DNA from: Branchiostoma floridae
Lineage: Eukaryota; Chordata; Leptocardii; Amphioxiformes; Branchiostomatidae
Direction of reading: 5' to 3'
DNA length: 64,000 nucleotides
NCBI RefSeq assembly: GCF_000003815.2
Contig: NC_049979.1
Span: 10,951,381 to 11,015,380, forward strand
A program made the position numbers and the translations under genes. Shown one piece after another: positions 1-40,600 of the stretch; the stretch's first letter is position 1; each line of letters begins with the position of its first letter. The notes under the pieces were generated by a model that ran no database searches, was not told where the DNA came from, and saw nothing but the letters and a program-made list of their open reading frames with translations.

Positions 1-191
1 TGAAGCTTTCCGGCTGTTTTGGTGATGTAACCCTCATGTGATCTTAGGTCATCCTTGTTTTCTCTTCCAATGTTTTACCAACAGAGAAACCTACGTAATA
101 CAATCTCATAGATAGCAATTATGTTGATTTGCCTTCATCATAAGCTTAGCTTGACAAACATCTGAACTTATCCTGTGCTGTTGTCATCCAG

Positions 192-2982
192 CTATTGCGA
201 CATTTCATAGATGACCTGCAAAAGACAGCAAAGGGTGAACTCACCCGGGTATGTCTGAAGAGGAAGAGGACAAACAAACGTCTTTTTGGTGATGTGAGGG
301 ATGCTTTTAAAAGGCTTGAAAGAGCTATGAATAAAATGATGCCAGGTAAGTCATCCAACTTTTTTATTACTCTTTTTGCAATTCATAATTTACAAATGGT
401 CCACGTCAAAGTCGTTTTGTTAGAAGAGGAGGATTCATGCTTTGTAACCAAACCAAAAACCAACACATTCAGCATTGAGTATTATTCTAGCTTCTTCAGA
501 ACATCTGACTCGCAAGATTTGAAGAGGTTTTCATTCATGTTTAGTGTCTACAGATGGCAGCATACTACAAGAAATAAAGAATGCAATCGTCGAGAACCGT
601 GGTCGTGAGTTGCCCCGCTTCATGTGCTACCCTGTCTGCGAGGCGATCATCCGCGAACACCTGCAGAAGTTCCGGGAGCCTGCGTCTGTATGCCTGCAGG
701 AAGTCAGTGAGCTGGTGGAGAGTGTGTCTACTGCACTGGCCACGGCTCATTTTCAGGCATTCCAGGGGCTTGACTGGGAGATCAAGGTATGCTAGTTCTC
801 CAAGAGGCCCGTGTGTGATTGGTGCTTGTTAAGTTACTTTGTCATTAGTTCACATGAAGTCCTGTGTTCCATATCACCAATCGCACTTACTTGTTGGGTA
901 ATCTTGACCCGGCCTCGGTTCATTATCAATTTGGTCAAAGGTAAAAATCTGGCCCCGTTCTCATCATCAATGATCCTCACAGGTTGGCTGCAACGCAGAC
1001 TTTTTCGCCTTTTTCTTCTTCTGATCAAGAACTTTATATTTTCTGATAAACAATGGTCTCAGAAGGGTGCTTTTGTGCCAAAGCGGATTAGCACGGGAGT
1101 AAAAGTCAGCTGACCAAAGTTAACATTCAAATGTTCATTACATTCAGGGAAAAATGAATGAGCTGCGCATGATGCATGAGAAAAAGGCAGAAGAATCTGT
1201 GGACCAGATCTTCGCAATGGAGCATCTCGTGTTCACACAGGACAGCATCTTCATCAGAAGTGTTACAGTAAGTTTAAGAATCAAAACCTAAGTCTAACAG
1301 TCTTACACTTTAAAAAAAAAAGAATTAAGTGTAATAAAAGGTCTACCTTCCTTTGTCAGTTAGATTTGCAGGGACACCCCCTTGCATTATACTGAAAATT
1401 ATCAGCACTTTATAACTGGACCACTATCACTTTATAACCATTATCAGGAAGGTGGATCAAATAATTTTCAATGTGCAAAATTGCACATTCTTATTGCTTT
1501 TTACTATCACAGGGGATGGCAATGGTGTTAGATACATAATGCTCTTTGGCAAAATATTTTTTTCCAAAGTACAGTATAAACATATGTTAGGGAAGTACCT
1601 GACATTTTGACAGTTATGTGGACCATTGTTGCAGGAAATGGGGGACAAAGTCGTTTGGCCTATCGGCCATGTCACCAAGCAAGATGATGAGGGAAAGGAG
1701 GCTGAGAAGATGCTGATGTACATTTGTTCATACTTCAAGGTAAGATAAACTCTGCCTAGGGGCTCTCAGGTTTATCTGTAGGATGGACTGCAAAGAAATG
1801 TGCAAATCACAAGTGACTCACAGTCCAGGGACTGGTGACAGTTAATCTTTATTTTTATCATACATATACAAACATTTTGATTTGACTTGCAGGCAAAATG
1901 TGCTGTGCTGCCAGGTAACGTTAAAAAAATTATAACAAAAATCTTTAACCACAAAACACCGACATTTTTTTTCTAAACTGACAAAGGGGGTTAATTATGT
2001 TGTTTAGTATTGTCTAATCTTTTTACACTTTTGTTGCTGATCACTGTATATGCATTGCTTTGATGTATTCCAGCTCATTATCATGATCTATGCAAAAAGA
2101 TTAGAAAGTTTAAACTAAATCCAAGCTTACCAAATGTTTGGAAAGATCATGTATAGGTGAAGTTGGTGGTATTTTGAAAGGACATAATATATAATTATTA
2201 AATTAGAATTAGAAAATTTATAAGACAAGGAGATTCAGAAGTCTAACAAAGATCTTGTGGGCTAAAGGCTGAGTAACACTGACTTCAGCTGAACTACCTT
2301 TTGTTTTATCAACCATTCCAGGTTGCCATTCGGCGTATGGTAGACCAGGTGCCGATGGCCATCAGCTTGCACCTATTGAAGAACCTCACAGAAGACATCA
2401 CCTCTCAGGTACATAGTTCATTATTTCAATAACTAAGACAATATTTATTATCACTTCTCTCTGGTAGAATATCACTAGAAGATGAAAAACAAATAATCGT
2501 GAAATTTCAATTATGGACAACACCGATTTAATTTCTTGGTTCTCAGATTTAGAGAAAATACTACATTGGAATGTCTACATGAAAACTGGGTCTAAGAGGA
2601 AAGTCAGATGCATGCTTAAGGTTTCCACCAAATTTCTACATAAAATGTCAAAGAGCCAACAAGTTAATTTGGTACGAACATTTCGACATATTGTTCAGGA
2701 TTGAGTGAGCCAGGACAGTGGCATCTCTTAATTGCTCGATGAACCAAACAAACACATTACCCTACGGTAGGTAAAACACACCGTTGAAACCACAACAATA
2801 ACACACACAACAGCAAAAAGGATTCTGCTTTTGCTTGCCAGGTGAACCTGATGGCGGCGTATCCAGACAAGACCCTGCAGCTGCTGGAGGAAGACCCGGA
2901 CAGCGCGGAGCGGCGCGCCATGCTGGAGGAGAAGCTCAAGAGGCTGATGAAGGCCAACCAGGACCTTGCCAGGTTCAACTGA
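192..2982 (+). CDS. Mx-like dynamin-family GTPase, 3' part (stalk and GTPase effector region), partial
   Basis: Six exons are readable: 192-345, 554-786, 1148-1267, 1635-1739, 2322-2408 and 2842-2982 (TGA), all with AG/GT borders and consistent phase, giving 279 residues. The gene enters from the left, so the G domain is not visible. The motif NRGRELPRF followed by a helical segment matches the stalk of interferon-induced Mx proteins (human Mx1 has RGRELPGF at this place). The last exon, rich in Leu, Lys and Glu and ending LKRLMKANQDLARFN, matches the end of the GTPase effector region. Known for the family: Mx proteins are large self-assembling GTPases, several of them antiviral, and the stalk and effector helices drive oligomerisation. 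An insertion around DEGKEAEKM replaces the vertebrate L4-loop region and looks different in sequence. A related dynamin-like protein is the alternative. AATAAA at 3633 could end the transcript. Confidence 0.8.
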
Positions 2983-3632
2983 GTCTGACGGGCAGAGGTC
3001 ATAGGTCACCAGTGGTTGATCTGCAGTTTGGGGAAGCAATGAAACCTGTCCAAAATCATATCCAGTTGCTTAAGTAACTGCTTTTTGGCAAACTTGTCAT
3101 TATCTTTTTTTTGGTAGTGTGTGAAATGTTTGCCTTTTGGTGCACAATTTTGTCTTCACTTAAGACTATATGAATTCTCTCGTTAGGGGCTATATCATTT
3201 ATCATTTCATGGCTGTATCTAGGTTGCAAAATACTCATGTTGAATAATGATTTACCGTTGGTATGGGCTGCATCTTACAGTGTGTAACATTATATCAAGG
3301 ATTATATGTAGAGAGATGGAAGTCAAGAACTAGCATGTTCATTGGTACATGTACATTATGATATGAAGATAAAACTTTAAAAGCATCTAGTTTTACCTTG
3401 AATACACCGCAAGTATCTTATTGTGGAATAACATGAAAGTTGAATAGTATACAGTTTTTATCATAAAAAGTTTGAGGAATTTTTATAGTCCATCAAGTGC
3501 ATTAGCAGGAAAGGGTTACAAATTCATTTGATTAAGTACACATGTATACATATATGTTAGGAATATAATGTTTTTCGTAATTAGTAAAACTTTCGATATC
3601 CTATACTTTTGGCAGTGGGTGGTTTGCATTTC

Positions 3633-3638
3633 AATAAA
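3633..3638 (+). terminator. Polyadenylation signal for the Mx-like gene
   Basis: AATAAA lies about 650 bases after the Mx-like stop codon, in AT-rich non-coding DNA, before any sign of the next gene. No transcript evidence is available. Confidence 0.4.
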
Positions 3639-4914
3639 CCAGTCTCCAGAAAGATGATTGTGCTCAATTATTATATCACTCCTGCTTTTATTGTAGAGTG
3701 ACAATGTTAGCCTCAGGAATTAGTTAGATCAGAGGTTCAATGTAACCATGAAGAAGATCATAAAGATCAATTGTCACATCATCAATTATCGTTTGATGGT
3801 TACGGCCATTATAAAGCATATGATATAGAGATGACAACTCGACAATATCGATAATAAGACCTATAATGTTAATGTTGAGTAATAACGTTAACATTATTGT
3901 GTTGCAAGAAAAATCCCCCACACATAACGTGTTATCTGCTGGAATTAAGATGTTAACTTCTAAGTTCTATGTTGTGTATTGAATATCAAAAAATCAAAGA
4001 TCAAACACTGATGAAGGCACACACAAGACGAGAGATGGAGAGAGACCGAGAAGGTAGGATGGGAAAGAAGATAAAGTGAAAGTAGACTGCTGGCATCTGT
4101 GGCATCTGCCAGATGCTTCCGCAACTTCCGCACCCGCGTAGGTTTCCTCTCAGCGGGAAGACAGGGTCTCCTTTGCTGGTACGGCCTAACGTTAGGCCCC
4201 AATTCCCAATACCCAACCCGGGGCCCTGCTGGGTAGCTTTATTTCGGAAACGAAAAATATTATAAGAAAGGAAACAAAACACACAGAACGTAAAAGGAAT
4301 TAGTCAGGAGCATGATTTCTGTATTTTCCTTAATAAACACTTTTATCTTTCGCTACTGCAAACGTCCCGGCTGGGCAACGTTTTGGAAATGGGACCTAAG
4401 CCTTTTAATACAGGAGCCGAGGAGCTGGTCTCTAGTTCTAGTTCACATTCAAGTAATCATTAGACTCTAGTAGCGAGATTAGATTACCTAGTATCATAGG
4501 CTCACCTTCCTCAAACATTCCACAATGTAAGAGTTGGGGAAACTATATGATATTGATATTGTGTAATATTGATATAGTTTAATAAGGAAATAGACAAACG
4601 TAAATATAGTCATATACTGATATAGTAGCCATTGACGGTCATTGACATCGTGCGTGGAGAGAGCACGTGATTCACGCTTGGCCGGGCACGTGCCGCTGGT
4701 GAAAGTAGTATAGAATACCGCTTCTCGAGTTACGTTATGCAGAGGTCGTTTCACTTTTGAATGTATAACGTTAGTTGGAGTTCCAGTTTTTGAGGTCATC
4801 ATCAAAAGGTATACAAGATGAAGTACTCAATGGAAGAGATAAGCCACGTTTTAAGCATTATATCTGGAGATCATCATGGCTTACTGCATTTTGGGATGAA
4901 TAAATAAATAAACA

Positions 4915-4974
4915 CGAGTTGGACCTCTTTGTCAAGGCGATTACATGGTCTATTATACAAAGAGGTCTAACTCG
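4915..4974. repeat. Inverted repeat with 18-bp arms
   Basis: The arms at 4915-4932 (CGAGTTGGACCTCTTTGT) and 4957-4974 are reverse complements with one mismatch, around a 24-base loop. It could form a strong hairpin or be a degenerate small transposable element; I found no flanking target duplication. Confidence 0.6.
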
Positions 4975-5272
4975 CTTTCTTTTGCTCCTAATAACAATTC
5001 CATACATGTTAACGGTATTGCGCCTTTACATAGGTAGTTATCTGTAGTTAATTGTACCGCGTACGCGTATGCCGAATTTTAGCACGTATTTTCAGTCAAT
5101 TTGTTGACGATGTTTGACATTTTTGTGTGCAATCATCCGACCGCTGGTGACTTTTCGTCGTGCAGATAAGCGAAGTCAGACACTAACAATGGAGTGAATT
5201 GGAGCCGGTTTGGGATTGGGGGATTCTGTAGATTCAATAGACCGAAGTGTGTGGTAACGTGCCCGTATCCAA

Positions 5273-5372
5273 NNNNNNNNNNNNNNNNNNNNNNNNNNNN
5301 NNNNNNNNNNNNNNNNNNNNNNNNNNNNNNNNNNNNNNNNNNNNNNNNNNNNNNNNNNNNNNNNNNNNNNNN
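5273..5372. other. Assembly gap (100 N)
   Basis: There are exactly 100 N characters, a conventional placeholder for a gap of unknown size. It lies about 220 bases upstream of the PPP2R5D start codon, so part of the promoter or 5' UTR may be missing. Confidence 0.98.
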
Positions 5373-5596
5373 GTACTTAATATCATAGGGTACTTTAGAT
5401 TTATACTTCCTTCTTCAACATTCCGCAGTACCACTACCGCAGTACTATTTTAGTACGCCAGAAGTCGCTGGTGTACAGCCCTGTCGGTCACGTGCCGTGT
5501 ATCGTGCCCAACTGCGCGCGCGCGGACCGTCCTAGTGGTATCAAATTACGAGGGTGCACACTAGAGCGAAGGAAGGGCATCACAACTACACAAGTC

Positions 5597-34626
<29,030 letters not shown>

Positions 34627-36334
34627 ACGCCCAGTCTGTCTGCATGTTATACAGGCTCTTATCTCTTCTTTGTTCTCTTCTGTTGTAATTTTGTCGCAGG
34701 TTTCCTCAGAAATGTTTCATATGGTAGCATTCCGTGAATCGTAACATAGTAGTGTACTCCTGTGTTCATGGCCAAGCACCATAGTTAAGACCTGATCTGG
34801 TTTCTGTAGTGGGAACAGGGGTTGTTGGAACAAACTCTGGTCCATCATGTGTTAGTTTCTGTGCCCTTTAAGAGTAATGTGTTCTGTCACCAAATTTCGA
34901 ATGTCTGTGTACGTGTACATATGAGATGTCCGTGGAAAACAAACGTAATTTCTTGCCAGTAAGTGTAACCTTATCATTATGATTATCATTGCAGTGTGCT
35001 TGAGTTCTGTTATGTACATGTATGTGTCTTATTTACTGATGGTCAGAGCCAAGCCAATTCTTTTTTTTTTCAATCACACAATATTAATCATGATGAATAC
35101 TGGTAACCCAAGTGTTTGTTTTACAATGTTTTAACCATTACCGTTAGATATATTATTTTCTTCAAACTGTCATCTTTTCAACTTGGCTTCTAAAATAGTA
35201 TCAGTCAGAAGTCTGTGACTTTGAGTTTCTTTACTGCCTTTGTTCACCCCATATGGTTTCTGTACTGTGTAGTCTGTATGGCATGCCATGTGGGCTTTTC
35301 AAATACAAAAAGGTTATGGAGAGAGTAGTAGAGTTAAAGACTTGAGTACAGTGCCACAGTATGTTCTATGGAGAAAATTGATATAGAATCTGGTAACCAC
35401 CATATATTGTACACCTCCCAGGCACCCCCTTCTTGCTAAAGAAAGTATAGCTGCTTATAAGGTAGTAGATAAGGGCCGGTGTTTGCCTTTTAAAAGGACT
35501 GGTACAAGAATGATGTAGCTCCATATACATGTACTTAGCTATAGCACATTGAGGAGATGTGTGAACACTTTCCCAAGACAATTTATTCTATCTTTTTTTT
35601 AAAAGAAAGATACTACTGAGGAATAACAACTGTTTTTTTCTGCTAAAAGTTGTGATTGTGTAATGTATACAAACCTTTGGCTTGGCAATCCTGAAAGGTA
35701 GAAAAATATTTTTAATGTTTGTATTGATGACGCTGCATCTCAAAGGTTTGTATTGATCGATCATTGTACATTGTATGCACAGTAGGTGAGAAGAGTGTAA
35801 AAGAAAGCAAATGTTGTTATTCCTCAGGATTTTTGGACATACCCTTGACAGCTCAGAATGTGAGGAGTGCAAAATTGTAATTAAATTAGAATCTGGAGAA
35901 GGGGAACCAATGCGGCATGGGCCAGTCAATCTGTGCTGGAGGGAGAAGAATTAAGTTATAATTGTTCTAAATATCGGATGCTATTTTCTGCCCAAATCTC
36001 TGTGCTGTGTAAGGAAGACCCAGCAACTTGTAATGAAGTTGGTAGTTTAGAGCCCTTTTATGCCCTTGTACTTTACAAGGAAAAGCTTCCCTACTAGTTC
36101 TACTTGTACATAATGATGAATATTGTTAGAGAAGAAGATAAAGAGAAAAAAATTGGCATCTGTATTTTCCCAGGATCCTCTGTAACAATACAGGGGTTAG
36201 AGGTTGGAGGTCATTGGAATAGACCATGTTGCCTTCTCGAATAAAAAAAAGCCTGTACAAACGTATACTTGCATCGAGCTGGATTGTCAACCTGTGGTCC
36301 AATGTATTGAATGCTAAATAGTAACAGAAGACTA

Positions 36335-36340
36335 AATAAA
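36335..36340 (+). terminator. Polyadenylation signal for PPP2R5D
   Basis: AATAAA is 1.7 kb after the PPP2R5D stop. A second AATAAA at 36240 is an alternative. Confidence 0.4.
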
Positions 36341-36536
36341 AAGATGTCTGTATATAGAAGGCTCCATTTCCATTTCAAGTTGTCCACATTCGTGTGTCTG
36401 CCATGAGTCACTGCTGCCATTCACTGTTACATGGGCTGCCTTTATTGCTGTACGTGTGCTGGCTGTGGTAAACCTCACGACAAGTTGTTGAAATAACAAC
36501 ACTGCATGGGCTCTATGTGTATACATGTGCTATATT

Positions 36537-36560
36537 CACACACACACACACACACACACA
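36537..36560. repeat. (CA)12 microsatellite
   Basis: Twelve CA units are followed by a short A run. Confidence 0.95.
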
Positions 36561-37364
36561 AAAAAAAATAATGCTACACAAGTACTTCAAATGTTCCATA
36601 CCAGGCATTCATTTAAACACAATATCACAACTACTGTGATTTCTTGTACTCTGAAACATGTTCCTTACAGTACATCAGTGCATTACGGACACAGTAAGAA
36701 GGGCCATGTGATGGAGGGACTGAAACATAGATGTCGGGAGAGATTATGGCCTGGCAGATTGGCTGATTCTGTTGGTAGAGATCCTGATCGGAGTCAAACG
36801 TTTTCCCTGATAAGACAAAACTTTTCAACATTGGTTCATGTTGCTCTTTATCATAGAGTGACGTAAAGCTTTGGACATTTGTGTAGAAGAGACCATGCCA
36901 ACGTTCCTAACATCCTGATTGGAATCTCTGTCGACAGACTGTGATTGGGATCTGTACTGGTAAAATTGTGGCTCTGACACTGGATCATCCTGGTTAGTTT
37001 ACTAGGGCTGCCATACTCTCCCCTCACCAACAAGTATAGGAGTCCAGGTAATTTCTAACCACCCTAATTTCTAATCACGGACCCTATTGCATGCTTGGGA
37101 ATGCAAGGTTCTTTGGTTTCTTCAGTGGGGAAACGGCATCATTACCATTACAGTGTGTATGTTGTACCAATCATATAACGTCCTTGGTTGTACATACATA
37201 CAGGTTATATACTGAAATCCAACATGGTGCAGGTGATGTCAAATAAAAACCCTGTATATAGTTGTTTCAAACATCACTACAGTGAAACCCTGTCTTGGAT
37301 CGGACAGTCGTGATGGAGCCTATGAAGCCTACACGGTCATCAGCTCCCATGTGAATTAATGACC

Positions 37365-37370
37365 TTTATT
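37365..37370 (-). terminator. Polyadenylation signal for the SLC13 gene
   Basis: TTTATT on the plus strand is AATAAA on the minus strand, about 285 bases past the SLC13 stop codon. Confidence 0.45.
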
Positions 37371-37653
37371 GCGCATATTTGCGCCAAGCAGAGGTCGCAA
37401 AGAAGAGTTTATATCTGCGTATATACAAGCCAGTGTGACAACTGGAGTAAATGGATTTAGCTTCTCAATTCTTCGTAATGATGGAAATGTGAGGACACAG
37501 ATTTTATGGTGAAAGGTTTGTAAAACTATGTGCTAGAAATGTGAACTTCCATTTGTACATATTAGCAAGGACATTATATCATGTCCTTGGTTACTGTTGG
37601 TATATGAAGTTGGGAAGCGTGGTATAAATGTGAATTGTTGACTATCCTGCCAC

Positions 37654-40600
37654 TCATGCCATCGGTGTTATCCCCACGGTCGTGTTGCTGGTGACGACCC
37701 CGTCCCTGAGACAGGTGGCCCAGCTGGGGAACTGGTCCACCCCGTACACCGCGATCCCCAGCGTGTGCGTGGTCAGCATCAGCACCAGCAGACACAGCAC
37801 GTTCAACCAGATGCCGGACTTCATCTGAAAGATGTCAGATCAAGAGATGGTCCAGATTTACCACAGATGCCAGTATGCTCAAATTCTTACGATCATCTAG
37901 GAGCATTTAGTGGCCGGCACTAGTTCATGGCAACGATCACCACAGGTTCATGTGGCTTGAGATGCTTTATGTAGATCTTAGAACTTAAAGCCCCAGCCAA
38001 CCACGGCTTCTCGACCTTCTCGTTCTCCAGTCCATGGTTGGGGCTAGTCGTGAGCAAGTCATCTGTGGTTGTAAGTTATTTGGAGAGGTTGCCTACTAGT
38101 CATTAAAAGTGGTCTGTGCTAGCCGGAAAATCAAAGGTGGACAAAGTTATAAAAGAATTCTGCTTGGATGCACCCAGAGGAGCGAACTAGAGCTAGGATA
38201 GACTGCATTTCAGGCTACTCCCAACACCGCGCCGACCTTGGTTGGGCAGTGTTCGGGAGTTCAGTCGTTCTGAATGTATATCACGGAAAAGACACGAGTA
38301 TACTAGTATTTTACAGATAATTACCATGTCCAACACGCTCAGTTTTCCATATGAGTAGATGATGGCATTAGGCATGGTGGCCACGGGGAGCATGAAGGAA
38401 AAAGAGGCGGAGATGCTAGCTGGCACCATCAGGTAGTAGGGATTGATGCATAATCTCTCAGCCTGGGGAAAAAAACAAGAACAACATAGCTGCAGACAAA
38501 AATGACAGGAAGATACACAACGATCAGATGCACTTACATTGGTGTTAGCGCTACCACTGGATACATTGTACATCATAAGACAAGATTCACATAAACATTA
38601 TGTGAAGGGAACTTCCATTGCAGAGGAAAGGAAATGAAAATTCATGACAGAATGTAATTTGCCTTACCATTCTTGCCAGTATTGGCAGGAGAATGGACGG
38701 TCCTGATGAGTTGGTGGCAAACTCCGTAAAAGCCGCCACTGCAGCACACACCACCAACAGGAGCGCCCAGTCCGGCAGTCCATCTACTTTGGAGAACTGG
38801 TCACCCAGCCAGGTGGCCAGGCCAGAGGCCTGCAACAGTCGCATTTTAGAGAACTAGTCAAAAGGCTTCCTAGACTGGTAATAGCCTCTACGTATACTAG
38901 GCTCCCAAGGTCGCAGGACAAATAGTAGAAATTGGCCAAATAGACTCAAAACACACCAGAGGAGTTGGTTGGCCAAGGAATACAGTTTGTGACCTGGTCA
39001 CACACTGTTTGTCTACTATTTGTCCAGCGACCTTGGGAGCCTGGTAGAGGCTAGACTGGTAATACAACGATGGAATAGATCTGCCTGGTCCTTACGCGTT
39101 ATGTCGCTACACTATTGCACAATCTAAATTTATCAAACTTAACATGTAAGTGCGTCAATGAAGGCTAGAAATCCAGGTAATGAGAGGGTACTTGTATACA
39201 AAAGTTGTGTAAATAATCAGACGTTTCAGATTGAGACAGCATTCGCTGTCTTTCGCAAGTTTTATTAGTGACATGTACATCCAAAAAGTTGCTTATCTCA
39301 GAATGAGGCGAAGCGTCACGTTTTTTTAATAGCTAGTCTCTTTTTTTTACAAATGTGCTGAGTTTAATTTCTGTACGCATAGAGGTTTGATGCCTGAGCA
39401 ATCCAAAACGTACCGTCACGCCCCCTGCCAATGCAATACCGCCGCCGAAGATGAAAGGCACGAACCAAGGCATCCTGTCGCTAAAACTGCGCCAGTCCAA
39501 CAGTGCAGGAACTGGCCCTGGTCTGTCGTCTGACCATCAAGCAACAAAGTTTACATGAGCGAGCGAGGTCAGCATCTGCTGAATGACCTATGTAAGTTCA
39601 GTAGGCATTGACATACATTGTGGTGATAAGTCCTAGAGGAAGATAGATTAGATTTGACCGTTGAGTTTTAACAACTAGAAAGTTTGCATTGACTATTATA
39701 ATAGGTCCAGATTGAATAAAGCGCCACCTACCAACCGAAGAACGACAACACAGGAACCGTGGTTTCTCCGATGGGAAGAAGAAGAGCGAGAACGCTACAG
39801 TGATGCAGACAGCTCCATCCGTAAAATACCTGGAAAGTCAACGTTAGCTTGATGAGGTGGGGGGCGCTTTTGCTTGTAGTATTCATTACTACAAATAGTA
39901 CAATGTACAAGCAAGAAATGCGTTCCAAAAGAGTCGACAGGGCTCACCAACTAACCTAGTTGATATCAAAATACTGATCGGTCCACATTGATGGCACGGT
40001 TGTGACGACTCCCTTGGCCACCGTTGAGTCATTCCGTGTCAGACTTGAGGCCTGCCCGCCATAGCCCGGGACCTCAACTCCCCCTTATACTTATGTATCC
40101 TTATGTAGCTGTAAATTTACCCTGGCACGAAGAAGTACGTCCATCCCGCCGCCCGGCCGCTCTCCAGCGAGATGAACCTGAGATCTCTGAAGAACCACAG
40201 CAGGACCATCAGCACGAAGTGGAACAGAGCAGCACCTTCCGCAAATCTGGCAGGGAAAACGCTGTTTTGAATCTATGGACCATCTTCACAAAACACTTGG
40301 GCCATTTCTATCAAAAACATCCTGCCAGAATTCTTACAATGATTAATATGCCAACCCACGTTTCTAATAATGAATATAAAATTTCTGAATTTCTTATAAT
40401 TTTTTCCATTAAATTTTTTGTCCTTGGATTTTCTGGATTCCATTCACGACCGCTCTTTGGGAAACTGGTTGGAACCTAAGTCTTGTGCTTTGTAAACGCT
40501 TTTGATAACTCGTGTATGGTATTCAGTCACCATGACCAGTCTTTTGAAATAGCATTTGGTTAGTTGGGTTTCCAAGGTTGGATGTACCATAACCGTTAGC

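Larger units (their letters stand above)
2983..5596. other. Intergenic region between the Mx-like gene and PPP2R5D
   Basis: It holds the presumed Mx-like 3' UTR, AT-rich sequence, a short inverted repeat near 3867-3897, an 18-bp-arm hairpin (4915-4974) and a 100-base assembly gap (5273-5372). The right part (about 5460-5600) is richer in CpG and GC and is the likely promoter and 5' UTR of PPP2R5D. I see no coding exon. Confidence 0.5.
34627..37653. other. Convergent intergenic region between PPP2R5D and the SLC13 gene
   Basis: The left part is the PPP2R5D 3' UTR, with AATAAA at 36240 and 36335. A (CA)12 run is at 36537-36560. The minus-strand SLC13 gene ends from the right, with a minus AATAAA at 37365-37370. 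The genes converge tail to tail. No coding exon seen. Confidence 0.6.

Noticed and set aside
36525..36866. Open frame starting with a His-Thr run
   Set aside because: It starts in the CA microsatellite and has no similarity to a known protein.
39960..40035. Possible extra SLC13 exon between 39829 and 40121
   Set aside because: The minus-strand reading does not resemble the family, and the flanking exons already join in phase with the expected sequence.
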